Shown here: in pieces, positions 47,134 to 58,979 of the stretch
Layout of the letters: every line of letters begins with the position of its first letter
Position numbering within the stretch: position 1 is the stretch's first letter
From: Triticum aestivum
Taxonomy: Eukaryota > Streptophyta > Magnoliopsida > Poales > Poaceae
Direction of reading: 5' to 3'
Length of the DNA stretch: 64,000 nucleotides
NCBI RefSeq assembly: GCF_018294505.1
Contig: NC_057810.1
Location: 208,834,113 to 208,898,112, forward strand
The notes under the pieces: generated by a model
Seen by the model: only the letters and a program-made list of their open reading frames with translations
What the model was told of the DNA's origin: nothing
Database searches by the model: none
Translations under genes and position numbers: made by a program

Positions 47134-48035
47134 GATACATCTTTTGGACGACACTTGAAGGAAGTTACAGGGTACCTGAACATCGGAATACCAAGATTCA
47201 CCGGGACCTACATCGCCACTTTACCAAAAGAGGAGCGTTGGATGATTCAAGTTCAAGTTCCAGGAAGGACGTTCATGCCAGTCACTGAGCCCATAGAATT
47301 TTCCTTTGATGCACCCACGTGGAGTCTAGGAAAGAGCACGACAGCCCACATCACCATGGGACGCATTGGAGAAGTTTACCACAAGGATCTTAAGGATACT
47401 ATCTACCAGATTTGTGGGCACCGAGATGAGCAATGGGAGATAATCAGCACTAGGAAGGATAGATCCATTGCAGCTTTCATCCAGGAGTTAAACCAGCACA
47501 TTCGTCCCGAGGAAAACCAGATGTGCATAGGCATGATAGATCTGAAGAAGGCAATGATCAAGATCACAGAGCTGGAGGAAGAACTCAAGTCAACACGCGA
47601 TGGATCTGAGGAGGAAATGACGATACTCATGGATAAGAACGATGATCTGACAAGGAAACTAGGAGTATTCATGGGAGACCCCACGCCAGGAGGAGAAGAC
47701 GACGATTCCATTAGTTCGGAGGATTACATCATCATCGACGACACTGACTCGAACCCCGATGATAGTGATGATGACTATATTGATGAAGCTGGAGCAGATA
47801 TCATGGAGTCTTCCACCGATCTAGTTTTCTAGTTGACCACCATATTAGTAGTAGTATCCCCCCATGTATATAGTATAGTCTGAGCACTTTTGTAACAATA
47901 GTAAGACCGATTGTATGCCCTTGTTTGAATTGATTGAAGTGTTATTGTTTGTGTTTGTCTCATGTGCATATGGGTAGTGTTTTCCCTCTAGATCTCATTC
48001 TATTCTATTATCTCATCTTTTCTAAAACCCATCAG

Positions 48036-49014
48036 ATGCCTCCGAGATGCGACAATGGATTTGCTTTCCCACCGGAGCTCACCCAGTTGATCCAGCAGCA
48101 GAATGCCTTGATGTAGATACTAGTCCAGAATCAGAATCACGGGAACAACAACAACAACCCGCCACCACCACCACCTGTTGATCACTTAGCCCATTTTCTA
48201 AGGCTGAATCTGCCGGTGTTCTCTAGTAGCACCGAGCCGATAATTGCAGATGATTGGCTTCGCAAGATTTGAAGGGAGTTGACCACTACAGGATGCACAA
48301 ATGCGGAGAGGGTGCGTTTTGCCGCACATCAGCTTGATGGACCCGCAACATCATGGTGGTAGAATTTCAGAGCCACTTACCCCATCGTCAGTGTCAGATG
48401 GGACCAGTTTCAGCAGGCTTTTCGCACTGCCCATGTTTTAGCAGGAGCTATGGCCATGAAGAAGCGCGAGTTTCGCAACTTGCGCCAGGGAGGACGCATA
48501 GTGGGCCAGTATGTGGATGATTTTAGTAAGTTAGCATGTTATGCCCCAGATGACGTTGCTACGGATGCAGCTAAGCAGGAGAAGTTTCTGGAAGGACTGA
48601 ATGATGAGCTGAGCATGCAGTTGATGGTGGCAACCTTCAACAACTACTAGGAGTTGGTAGATAGAGCTCTTATGATTGAAGGGAACCAGCAGCAGATTGA
48701 CAACCGCAAGAGGAAGTATGGACAAGGGAAGTACAATTCTGGAGCTCAGCAGAGACCCCATTTTACCCCAAACTCGGGAGGACCCCTTCACCATAACCAT
48801 GGAGGTCACAATCACAATGGAGGGAGTTCGCATAACCATAGTGGCCCCAAGAATGGGAATGGGAATGGAGGAAGCAATGGTCAGAACCGTTCCAACCCAG
48901 CAACACCCGCTAAAAAGGATCTAAGTCACATTACTTGTTTCAAGTGCAGGAAGAATGGACATTACGCCACGGAATGTTCTGAGGCAAAGAATGAAAATGG
49001 GAATGGAAGCTCTG
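48036..49014 (+). pseudogene. gag: gag of the chromovirus, copy 2, truncated
   Basis: The same gag as at 11484, from MPPRCDNGFAFPPELTQ to the CCHC knuckle (CFKCRKNGHYATEC near 48937), then broken off at ENGNGSSG. Stops lie at 48114, about 48270, 48360 and 48438, and 48648. At 49015 the sequence jumps to the inside of an LTR, so protease, RT and integrase are missing from this unit. Confidence 0.9.
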
Positions 49015-49015
49015 G

Positions 49016-50321
49016 TTTAGTTATTTAGCGAACGCCCGTTCATATGTTCGTTTTAACGAACGAAGTTCACCCGTTAGCCGCAGACAGCGAACGTTCATTC
49101 GTTAGCCTGTTTGCCAGTTTTTCTTTTTCCAAGGTTTTTTGCGATTATTTTCGATCGCGATTTCTACCCAGATTTTTGTTTTAGTTTATCTTTTCGCTCG
49201 TTTACCCATGCTTCAAGCACCTAGATCTTCGTTTCGAAGCCCTCTTTCTGTTTAATCAACTTGAACAAGATTTTGGTACTGTAAAATTTGACTTAAGTCC
49301 AGATTAGTAATCGGATCTTGTTTCTTTCGCAGTTTGAGTTTCGTTGTTCCGTTTCATTTGATTCTTTTTGCAAACCAGAGTTCTTAAGTTGAACTTTCTG
49401 GTTGGATCTCTTATTTGAGTTTTACCCGTGCTTCTAGTTGAGTGCTTATTGTATGCTTCTAGAAACTTCCGTGTGCATCCACAAGCCAATATGGGCTCTG
49501 GCATAGTTGAGTAAGTTGCGTGAACCTCTAGAAGAGGTAGACTAGCAGATGTAGTGGGTTGTAGGTGGTACTGTCTATCTAGAGTAGAGAGTTAATGCTT
49601 CAGAAAGACTGTGTCTCGAATCTCAGACCATGGATGTATTCGAGTCTTGTGGGGAAAAGTGCGCAAACCTCTGCAGAGTGTACAAACTAATCATGGTTAG
49701 CCGTGTCCCCGATTATGGATGTTTTATGTATCTAGTTCTTGGATTATCATGTTGATCTCATCACTCTAAATATAATTTGATTGGGTTAATGATGATGCTT
49801 AATTGGGATTGAGTTGGAGGAACCTTCTCAATGTTTAACAACCACAATGATAGTTATATAAAATTTATTCGTTTGTTGTAGGGAAAAATTGGCTTCATGC
49901 AAAACTATAACCATGGAGCTTTCCACCAGCCAAATATGCATGTAGTGATAGCATTCATTCTGTTCATTACTCTATGTGTTACATTGCCATCATATTCCAT
50001 TTGCTGACCCATTTCGGGCTGCAATGTTCATGTTGCAGAATTTTCAGACGATGAGTAAGGTGCCAAAGGTCATTGTCTTTCACTCAGTGATGCTGTTGGA
50101 GTTGATGGACTCACTTTATCTTCCAAGCCTTCCACTGTTATCGTTTTTAGATGGCCTTAAGCCATATTATTGTAATAAGTTCTCTTTTGAGACTATTCGA
50201 TGTAATAAGTATGTGATTGCTACTCTGTTATAAATCCTCAAGTACTGTGCGTGTCAGCATTACCGATCCAGGGATGACACTAAAGCACAGAGATCAGGCT
50301 ATTTGAGGTCTGGTCGCTACA
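49016..50321 (+). repeat. LTR C, 5'-truncated, with an internal deletion
   Basis: The segment begins at the LTR position equivalent to 8734 (TTTAGTTATTTAGC) and ends GGTCGCTACA, followed by TTTAA. Relative to LTR A it lacks about 490 bp at 49456 (between equivalents 9180 and 9672, short ATG homology at the joint) and has a smaller change near 49205. Confidence 0.9.
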
Positions 50322-50326
50322 TTTAA

Positions 50327-50900
50327 ACACGCGACTCTCGAATCGACCATCCCATCCCACACAAAGTAAACAGTTAGCGTTAACATCTAAGCCCATTCTG
50401 CTTTGTTTCCATAATAAATGTATGAACGTGACTCTGCGAAAGACCAAACCATGCGCCCATGGGATTCACGTCCGTGCCTCTTTTTTCTGAACGAGTCAAT
50501 GCAATCATTTTGAATCCATGCATCTTTTTTCTGAACGAGTCAACGCAATCATTTCGAACACAAAAACAGGCGAACGTGACTCTATATAAAACCACACCAT
50601 GAATTTGCAAGCCCGTGCCTATGACCCGAAACACTGCAACAGAGAAAAGCCACGAACGTACATGCATTCACGGGACATGTCATACTTGGTCCAGAACCGT
50701 GAGTGTAGAGACTTCACGTCCCGTGCTTCTAAGTAACAATGCCTAATTACAAAGATACTGGAAACCAAAATACAATTTGTTAACAAAGTAACTGGCAATG
50801 AAATTTCACAAGACAAAGTAAGAAACTCCAGTCGACTGCTTAACAACATCAGATGCACACAACAGCCAGGCACGCTGCTATATACTTATTCCCCACCAAA
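50327..50900. repeat. Continuation of the 591-bp repeat and spacer
   Basis: From 50327 the text (ACACGCGACTCTCGAATCGA, CACACAAAGTAAACAGTTAG) is the same repeat that ends at 7829, confirming the split. A sub-unit (TTTTTTCTGAACGAGTCAA) is doubled at 50482 and 50525. After about 50620 it passes into the 3' flank of the next gene. Confidence 0.85.
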
Positions 50901-50912
50901 CTTCTTGCTGGT

Positions 50913-51647
50913 TTACTCCCCGCGTAGTTCATCAATCTGCTTCTCCACGACCTTCATATACTCAACATGTTGCTTCATAGTTGCCACCTATTCGTCCAAC
51001 AACTGGACGTGCTCCTTAAGGAGATTGTTCTTCTCAACCATAATTTCTACGATACTAGCGTTCGCCTTCTCCAAGTCTGCTCTTGTTTTCTCGAAGAGCT
51101 TCTGCCACCCGTAGATGATCTCCATCAGCTGGTCGTAAGTGTTTTCAACCTTTGGCCTTGAAACCAAGGCATTCATCTGATGGAGCAGGTTATTGAGAGT
51201 AGTTAACAGGGAGCTAACAGTTTGTTCGCCTCCAAGATGAGTTAGCTGGCTTGAAGTGAAGCCAGCCTGCAAGGCCTCCCCATCGCCACGGAACCTCTTA
51301 GCACTTGCCGTCGCCGCCCCACTCACAATTCCCTTCTCCTTTCTCGATCCACAACTGCTCCCCAATTCTATAGTAGGGGACTTCTGTTTAAGACCATGAC
51401 GCAGCCTAACCCTAGCTCAAATTGACTATAAATCAGTATCAGCAAGACACACCCGCACCAAATTAGGAGTTAGCTGACCACAATAATTCATGTTTGATAA
51501 ACTAAATCAAGTAGCAAAGAAAAAGAAAAAACGAATGAAGGAGAAGCTGAAACAGGGTGAACTTACAGATAAGGAACCCTCGCCAGCTAGGATATCCTCC
51601 CGTGATAGGGCACGGCGTTTCGGAATAGTCTTCTTCTGCCTAGCCAT
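50913..51647 (-). pseudogene. Coiled-coil protein gene, copy 1
   Basis: A two-exon gene on the minus strand. Exon 1 (51647-51567) encodes MARQKKTIPKRRALSREDIL ending at a GTAAGT donor. Exon 2 starts after a GGGTTAG acceptor near 51405 and encodes GSSCGSRKEKGI, LLTTLNNLLHQMNALV and a coiled coil (KTRADLEKANASIVEIMVEK, NNLLKEHVQLLDE). The exon phases do not quite agree, so the splice sites are provisional. A TAG at 50985-50987 after LLDE and a TAA at 50913-50915 cut the C-terminus that copy 2 keeps (AVKRHDENMKELKKEIDEL). Basic N-terminus and helical body; function unknown. Its promoter has the CTTAAATA box. Confidence 0.6.
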
Positions 51648-51754
51648 GGCGGAGATGGTCAAAGGATAGAGAGGACCAAGAGAAATGGAAGGCCTGGCGG
51701 CGGACAAAGGGAGGAGTAGGATGTGTCTAGGGTTTCAAGACTCCGTCCGTCCGC

Positions 51755-51762
51755 CTTAAATA
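51755..51762 (-). promoter_or_regulatory. TATA-like box of coiled-coil gene copy 1
   Basis: CTTAAATA about 110 bp upstream of the ATG at 51647, in the same setting as at 5303 and 53596. Confidence 0.5.
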
Positions 51763-51769
51763 GCCGGAG

Positions 51770-52660
51770 CTTCACCTTGGATGACGAGCCAGAGCGGTGC
51801 CACCGGAGGAGATGCCCATCGGACAATTGGGTTTCCGGAGCGGCACCATGTCCCGAATATGAGGAGATGCCAGTCGATCCGTTGGGTTTCCATGGTAAAC
51901 GAACGAATGTGACTCTAGGTAAAGCATAACCATGCCTCTCCGGGCTGCACGGTTGTGCCTGCCCTTGCAACGAATGACGTGACTCTTCACAATACAATGC
52001 TGTGGCTTCCTGGAACTCACGACCGTGCAAAGAATATACCACAACAGCTTCTCTCGAACAAGCCATTCTGTGCCTCACCAAGTAAACAGTGAGTGTTCAC
52101 ATCTGACCCCTTTCCACTGGGTTTCTACAATTAAAGAAAAAACATGACTGTGGGTAAGATCAAACTGTGCCTTTGTGAGATTAATGCCCGTGCCTCTCCA
52201 TCTGATCGAGTCGACGGAATTATTCGGAACACAAACACAGACGAGTGTGACTCTATATAATACCACACCATGCCCGTGCCTCTCCATCTGATCGAGTCCA
52301 CACCTTTATTGAGTAATATACATAACATCAATAAAGAAGCGTGGTTTTTGCTTTTAAAAACAAGGAAATAAACTTTTAAAAACAGCTTCAATAATGAGTG
52401 TTCGCATCTGAACCCATTCCGCTGGGTTACCCCAATTAAAGAAACGAATGTGACTGTGCGTAATGCAAAACTATGCCTCTGAGGGCTGACCGGCCGGGCC
52501 TCTCCTTCTGATCGAGTCGGCGGAAGCATTCAGAATAGAAAGACATGCGAGTGTGACTCTATGTAAAATCGCATCATGCCTTTGTGAGTTTTACAGCTGT
52601 GTCTGTCGCCCGAAACACTGCAACACAGAAAGCCACGAACATACACGCCGTCAAAAGTAA
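51770..52660. repeat. Spacer repeats between the coiled-coil genes
   Basis: Members of the same family as the 591-bp array: GTGCCTCACCAAGTAAACAG, GATCGAGTCGACGGAATTAT, GTGACTCTATATAATACCAC, CCGTGCCTCTCCATCTGATC (twice, about 52190 and 52275). No regular long period. Minus-strand frames here are repeat translations. Confidence 0.8.
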
Positions 52661-52809
52661 CAACACCTAAGTACAATGATACTCAAAACCAAAATACATT
52701 TTGTTAACAAAGTAGCTGACAATGAAATTTCACAAGACAAGGTAAGAAACTCCAGTCCACTTCTTAACAACACCAGATGCACACAACAGCTAGGGACGCT
52801 GCTGTATAC

Positions 52810-53489
52810 CTAGTCCCCACCGACCTTCTTGCTGGATTGCTCCCCGCGCAGTTCATCAATCTCCTTCTTCAGCTCCTTCATATTCTCGTCATGTCGCTTC
52901 ACAGCTGCGGCCGATTCCTCCAACAACCGGACGTGCTCTTCAAGGAGACTATTCTTCTCAACCATAATTTCTACTATATTGGCATTCGCCTTCTCCAAAT
53001 CTTCACTTCTTTCATGGTAGAGCTTCTGCCACCCGTAGATGATATCCAACAGCTCCTCGTACGTTTTGTCAGCCTTTGCAATTGAAACCAAGTCATTCAT
53101 CTCATGGAGCAGGTCATTGAGAGTAAATGACAAGGACCTCTCAGCACTTGTCGTCGCCGCCCCGCTCACCAGTCCCTTCTTATTTCTCGAGCCACAACTG
53201 CTCCCAATTCTACAGCATGGGACTTTTGTTGAAGACCATGACGCAGCCTAACCCTAGCTCCAATTGACTGTGAATCAGTATCAACAAGACAAACCCAAAT
53301 CAAATTAGGAGTCAGCTGACCACAATAATTCATGTTTCACAAACTAAATCAAGTAGCCGAAAGAAAGAAAAGACGAATGAAGGATAAGCAGAAACAGGGT
53401 GAACTTACAGACAAGGAACCCTAGCCAGCCGGGATCTCCTTCCGTGATAGGGCACGGTGGTCCGGAGTAGTCTTCTTCTGCCTAGCCAT
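52810..53489 (-). pseudogene. Coiled-coil protein gene, copy 2
   Basis: The tandem partner of the gene at 50913-51647, 1.84 kb away by start codons. Exon 1 is 53489-53409 (MARQKKTTPDHRALSRKEIP) with an in-frame TAG at codon 23 before the donor GTAAGT. Exon 2 (53247-52810) has one G fewer in the GAATTGGG run than copy 1, shifting the frame, but from 53169 a 119-residue frame is open to TAG 52810: SLSFTLNDLLHEMNDLV, EELLDIIYGWQKLYHERSED, EIMVEKNSLLEEHVRLLEES, DELRGEQSSKKVGGD. The coiled coil is complete here. Each copy keeps a part the other has lost. Confidence 0.6.
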
Positions 53490-53559
53490 GGCGGAGATGG
53501 TCAAAGGATAGAGAGGAGCAAGAGAAATGGAAGGCCTGGCGGCGGACAAAGGGAGGAGA

Positions 53560-54300
53560 GGATGTGGCTAGGGTTTCGAGACTCCATCCGTCCACCTTAA
53601 ATAGCTGGAGCTTCACCTCGGACGACAAGCCAGAGCGGTGCCACCGGAGGAGACGCCCGTCGGACCATTGGGTTTCTGAAGTAGTGCCACGTGGCGTTCA
53701 CACCCGAATACAAGGAGACGCCAGTCGATCTGTTGGGTTTCCACAATAAACAAACGAATGTGACTCTGGTTAAAGCATAACAATGCCTCTCCGGGCTGCA
53801 CGGTTGTGCCTGCCCTTGCAAAGAATAATGTGAATCTTCACAACACAACGTCGTGGCTTCCTGGAACCCATGACCACGCAAAGAATATACCACAACAGCG
53901 TCTCTCGAACAAGCCATTCCGTGCCTCAGCAAGTAAATAGTGAGTGTTCACATCTGACCCCTTTCCGTTGGGTTTCCGCAACTGAAGAAAGAACATGACC
54001 GTGGGTAATGCCAAACTGTGCCTTTGTGGGATTAATGCCCGTGCCTCTCCATCTGATCGAGTCGACGGAATTATTCAAAACACAAACACACACGAGCATG
54101 ACTCTATATAATACCACACCATGCCCGTGCCTCTCCATCTGATCGATTCCACGGCTTCATCGAGTAATATACGTAACATCAAGAAAGAAGCGTGGCTGTG
54201 CTTTTAAAAACAAGGAAATAAGCTTTTAAAAATAGCGGCTCTCACATAGGCCATTCAGTGCCTCACAGAGTCAACAATGAGTGTTTGCATATGAACCCAT
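53560..54300. repeat. Promoter and spacer repeats right of copy 2
   Basis: It parallels 51720-52500 along its length (CTTAAATA box at 53596, CGGAGGAGACGCCCGTCGG, GTGCCTCAGCAAGTAAATAG, GATCGAGTCGACGGAATTAT). The family ends at about 54300 with TGTTTGCATATGAACCCA, where Ulp1-gene DNA begins. Confidence 0.8.
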
Positions 54301-54329
54301 GATTGAACAGCTGCAATTTAGCCACCTTT

Positions 54330-54464
54330 ATGATTGAACAGCTGCAAGACAAAAACGATGACAGTGACGATGAACACCAAAAGAAAGAACAAGAGGATCC
54401 CCCAGAAACACCACTCAATGAAGAACGAGTGGAACAGTCAGCAGCAGCAATGACAGCTCAATAG
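54330..54464 (+). CDS. Small acidic ORF before the Ulp1 gene
   Basis: MIEQLQDKNDDSDDEHQKKE starts a 44-codon frame ending TAG at about 54462. The 5' stretch ATGATTGAACAGCTGCAA is doubled (54297 and 54331). The acidic, Gln-rich composition is like the linker of the Ulp1 gene downstream, so it may be an early exon of that gene; a donor-like GTGAAG follows the stop. Confidence 0.35.
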   Translation: MIEQLQDKNDDSDDEHQKKEQEDPPETPLNEERVEQSAAAMTAQ

Positions 54465-55065
54465 GTGAAGTTACAGAAAATGTTTCTACAAAATTATAAC
54501 CTAATCACAATCAAAATAGCTCAAAACACGCACCGAACGATTCGCTATTTTTCCTATAACAGCTGCTATAATTAAAATAAAGTAGCAAGTTAAATTAATT
54601 CAATGATTCTTCAATGATAATACAGAAACACAATGAAGGGAATCACCGAGATACAACTAATGAAGCAAACACACAAATTGTTCCAGAGAAAGAACCAGAA
54701 ACTATCAAAGAAAACCCTACAACATCGTACGACGGCGATTCCCCTGTCAAATAGGTTAGTGCTAACCAGGTCGAGACTGAAAAACAAGGCGGAAAAGACC
54801 ACAAGCAAGACATGACGGTTGACAAGCAAAACATGATGCTAAGAAAATCACAGACGTCTCAAATGAGGATGGAGCAGAAACTGGACAAAAGGGTACAACA
54901 CAAAAAGGAGAACATAACATGTCGCAAGAAGCAGAACGAGAACAAGAAAGGACAACACTGGACAGGACATATCTACTAGCACCGAAGCAGCCAAGACAAT
55001 AGAAACTTAATTGCTATCTCGTGACTTAAAATATTTACATTAATTTCAAAATCATCGCATGCACA

Positions 55066-58000
55066 ATGGAGAAAGGGGGCAAAAAAAGTGATTCCGTCAA
55101 TAAAGACATCGAAGACCTGTACAACGTTGTATGCAAGCCATGGACAAATAAAGAAAGGTAAGTTCATGCAACTAACACACAACATATTCTTACATGCGAT
55201 CATTTTAACTGTATCATGTGTAAACTAAAACATTTTTGTAAATATACTTTGTAGGGATGAGCTTTTCATTACAACGGACAGGTTTGATGTCAATCTAGGC
55301 CATGTCACCGAAAGCTTCAAGGTTGGTAAACCAGTGAGCAGCGAAGCAATCGAGCCCATAGTATCGATATTGAGAAAACAACTCAATGGCACAGGGAGAA
55401 AGATTATGTCGTTATGAAACACTGTAAGTAAAGATCATGGCAAAAGAATGACATTTAAAACAACAAATATAACTTTGTAAATATATAAACTTCCCCTATA
55501 ATTGAACTGACAAATTCCCTTTGTGTATCTGCGACAAAACAAGCAGCACTCAATAAAGGAAGCCGACGACGAAGATCCAATATGCTACAAAAATAATGAT
55601 CAAGAACATATTAGAAAAAAATTACTACCTGCCGGGCTTAGAGCATTTTTCAACATCGAAGAAGAAGAAAAATTACAAGATTATAACATGGTAAGCAGAT
55701 CAACTATTACAAAAACAAAAATAAAATTGCATATGATATGCAAAGTTCTCTTTTAATTTTATGTTTCTAAATCTAAGAAGATTTCCAAATGTTTTCTTTT
55801 TATTTTGTGTTTTGCGGTTCCTTCTACCATGCTCATTGCGCGGTTTTGAGAAAGACAAACTATAAGTCATTACTTCACCATTACAGTTAACATGCAAAAA
55901 CAGCACTTTGAACTCCTTGACTCTTCAACTGCATATCAAGGCACAATAGAATTCTTCAACAATGTAACCAACAAATTAATGAAAATCTAGAAGCACATAA
56001 GTACAGAGCTACAACTTTCACAAAGAAGCATTGACCATTTCAAAAAGGTCAAACTGCAGGTCCCACTTCAAGGAGAAGACACGTAAGCACTTCCAAAATT
56101 TCTATTTCTTTCTTTTTTCCACTACTACCATTTCCCAAATAATTCTGTTCTTTTGTTTTTTCAATGCAACAATTACTACTACCATTTCTCCAACATTTCT
56201 CTTCTTCCGCTTGTCGAGTGCAACAATTTTACTAGTACCATTCCTCTACATGCAGAATGGACTACGCATTCTATATGTACATGAACCTGAAGCACTACTC
56301 CAAAGATGGAACAACAGCGACCTTAGAGCCAGATCAAGTACAAGAGTTGAGGAAAAAAATCTATATCAACTAATCAATCAACACAGAGGCAATACCACAC
56401 TATCATTAATCAATTATACAACATGTTAGTATTTTCATAAACAAAACCTTGCAATTTTGTAACACTACAAGTTGTAATAAGTTTTTTTTAATTATTATTT
56501 TTTGATTCTAACAGATATGCTCAAGTATGAAGTTGATATGGGAGACAATGAAATGCAACAGGCAGAATGTTGCGTACTAGAAGAATTTCTGCCAAATCCC
56601 GAGCCAAAGGAACGTATTATGCATGCGACAACCACACAAGAGCATGAAGTTATTGATATATCCAGTAAACACAAAGAGCTTATGCATATCAGCAGCCACG
56701 CCGTCGCCCAAGAATATTGCACAGACCACGAAGAAAAGGATCCACCAATAGAACCAGATCAACCACCACCAGACGACAAGACCACACCAACCTGGAGAAG
56801 CAACAGACACCAATAATGAGCAAAATATCAATAGCAATATCCCGAGCATAGAGCAACTTGAACAAACAGGCACTACTCTAAAAGAGGATGATAGAAGCAA
56901 CGACGTACCAACTACACAAGAACAGGTTTCTGAGAAGAAGAAACAACATGTTCCTCTTCAAGAAGAAACAGGGTCAACAAACAATCAGCAAGGCATCTCC
57001 AGCACCGTCTCTTTAGACTTCTTAAAACACAAAACAACAACAAAGCAAGAAGAAGTTGACAAATTCCTTTTAAGCCTTAACCCAAACCAACTAATAATAT
57101 ACAATGAGCTTGCACAGATAGGTGATGAATTCAATCAAATCAAAACAGCACTAATTGAGCACAAAAAGTTTGAATTCAACAAAAATGCCATGCCGTATCT
57201 AACAATCTTGCAGCAAGAATCAGGAGAACATTCAATGCCTCAATCGTCTGAGAACAGCTCAGACAAGAAAATCTCGGTCAAGAAGAGGCCGGTAAAGCCT
57301 TCAAGTAGGCTCCATGGAAAAATCATGATTCCTACATTTGTCCCAGGAGATTTCAAATGTATGAACAAAGCCAAAGCACTTCATGAATACCTATTCAGCG
57401 AAGAAGGACAAAAAGAATGCGGAAAGTAAGTACTTTCTCTTGTCACATAAAAAACAAAAAAAAATGCTCCTTTTTAAAGCCAGCTAACTAATGTATAAAC
57501 TTTTTCTGATTGCAGACTAAACTTATATATTAGCTTGAAGCGACCCGATTGGATTACAGGAGAACAAATGATGGAATGCCTACGAAAAGGAGGTGGTGGA
57601 TAGATGGAGGGCTCCATCGCAAACGCATTGTTTGAAGAATGGACAGAGCAACAACAATACAACACAACTGATAAAGCGATACTCCCCGTAGAATTTGCAA
57701 ATGTATGAAGTCCAATTGGACAAAAACACTTGCATCATTTTAGTGATTACAATTTTGAACTAAAAAGTAGAAAACTTTTTTGTCGCAGATTGTGCTCGGT
57801 GTTAATACTGGATAAGAAGGAGGACTAGCAGAATTCAATGAGGACGAAGCATTGAAACAGTTTGTACCCCTTGTAAGAGGGAAGGAACTTTTAACGAAAA
57901 AGTTGGTAAGTTAATAGAAATATACAAACATAATTCATTCTTCCTATAGATTGCACATTTACATGTCATTTAATTCTCCTGACAAGAATGAAATTTAACT

Positions 58001-58950
58001 CACTCTATCTCCAAACACCGCAGATTATGATACCTCACAACAGAGATAAACACTTCACATTGTACGTACTCAACAAGTACACAAGCTCCATCGACATACT
58101 TGACTCACTGAATTACAGACAGGTAGGAGGAAGAAAAGACATGGACAAAACACCAGAAGGATCACCTAGAACTGGTATGTCAATTCAACCTTGGTTTTCT
58201 AATTGGTTTTCCAATTCTTGCATTCCCTTTGTTAATGACAAAATCCAATAATAAAACCCAACCGTAATCACAGATTAAAAGGATGCACGCACTCATGAAG
58301 AAGCATTACGGCGAAGCGGAACTACGAGCCAACAATGAAACAAACTGGTCAAGGATAGAAGAAACACCTAATAGAGTTTGCGTGCCAAAACAACAGGGTA
58401 CCCAATGCGGACACTTCATGGTTCAGTTTGCAAAATACTGGAATGGCATTGATCTCACAAAAGATGATGAGGATTTCCATGTAAGTGAATAGTACAAGAG
58501 CAACAATTTTATTTTAGAAGCAACACTCCTTGAATACTTCAATTATCCCATCAAATAAAAATAAAAGAATATCCGATGACCTTAAGATGCCGAGTGGATA
58601 CCAGATTTCCTTTTTATAGCCATGTTTGGTGAAACAAACCAAGTAAAGTGCGAGCAACTACCTAGAAGAATGAAAGAATTCAAACCAGAAACTTCAAAGT
58701 TCTTTTCCACCATCAAAGGTAAGAAAATTGTTTGTGGCTATCTTTTTTTGTTTTTTGTAATGACCTACCCATCCCATGGTTGACCAATGTCTTTGGTATC
58801 ACGAGAGCTTATATATTACATATTTGCTTCCGCTCACAGAAACAGATGCAACAAAAAGGAAAAAAGGATGAAGCACCAATCCATACCCAAAACATTCATA
58901 TCGCTTCCAACACACAAAGGAGGCGTCCGGCCTCTTCCAAATACTCATGA
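55066..58950 (+). pseudogene. Ulp1-like (C48) cysteine protease gene, multi-exon, decayed
   Basis: Exons with good borders: 55066-55154 (MEKGGKKSDSVNKDIEDLYN, donor GTAAGT), 55256-55428 (DELFITTDRFDVNLGHV), 55545-55688 (DDEDPICYKNNDQEHIRKKL), about 55901-56081, about 56255-56430 (MDYAFYMYMNLKHYSKDG), a long linker exon 56515-57426 (EEVDKFLLSLNPNQLIIYNE), 57517-57704, 57790-57906, then the protease core. The core has catalytic His (58051, HFTLYVLN), Asp (58102, DILDSLNYR) and Cys in QQGTQCGHF (58406). C48 enzymes remove SUMO or similar tags. Stops (about 55418, 55988, 57601, 57814) and a frameshift near 56800 disable it. Ulp1 genes are widely carried by plant transposons (the KAONASHI type of MULE), so a transposon origin is possible. 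Confidence 0.75.
58051..58411 (+). other. C48 peptidase core of the Ulp1-like gene
   Basis: His in DKHFTLYVLN (58051), Asp in IDILDSLNYR (58102) and Cys in GTQCGHFMVQF (58406) lie on two exons in the order His-Asp-Gln-Cys expected for the clan CE proteases. The intron between them (58174-58273) has GTATGT and CACAG borders. Confidence 0.75.
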
Positions 58951-58979
58951 GCGACAGCTGGCAGGAGGAATTCAAAAAG

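Larger units (their letters stand above)
40209..47832 (+). pseudogene. Accessory ORF upstream of gag, copy 2, split by an LTR element
   Basis: The ORF starts at ATG 40209 (MVDARNKFTQPDED), is cut at 40252 by the nested element, and resumes at 47139 to TAG 47830-47832. Ignoring the insert and one GATAC copy, it would be 245 codons with no internal stop, unlike copy 1. The order is: N-terminal segment, HLKEVTGYLN, EERWMIQVQVPGR, APTWSLGKS, a helical stretch (KKAMIKITELEEELKS), and an acidic tail (DSNPDDSDDDYIDEAG). I do not know its function. Preservation of a long frame in one unit while gag next to it holds several stops is unusual. Confidence 0.7.
7835..50321 (+). mobile_element. Chromovirus-type Ty3/gypsy array with shared central LTR, carrying two nested elements
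   Basis: The span holds, in order: LTR A (7835-10536), accessory ORF and gag-pro-RT (10642-13961), a CACTA insert (13965-35472), RNase H-integrase-chromodomain (35476-37400), LTR B (37413-40101), a second leader and accessory ORF start, another LTR element (40253-47133), the rest of the accessory ORF and gag (47139-49014), and truncated LTR C (49016-50321). PR-RT-RNaseH-IN order and the C-terminal chromodomain-like tail place it in the chromovirus lineage, Tekay/Del-like; the family name is not assigned. TTTAA flanks only the outer ends, which points to one insertion followed by LTR-LTR recombination. Every coding part carries stops or frameshifts. Confidence 0.85.
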
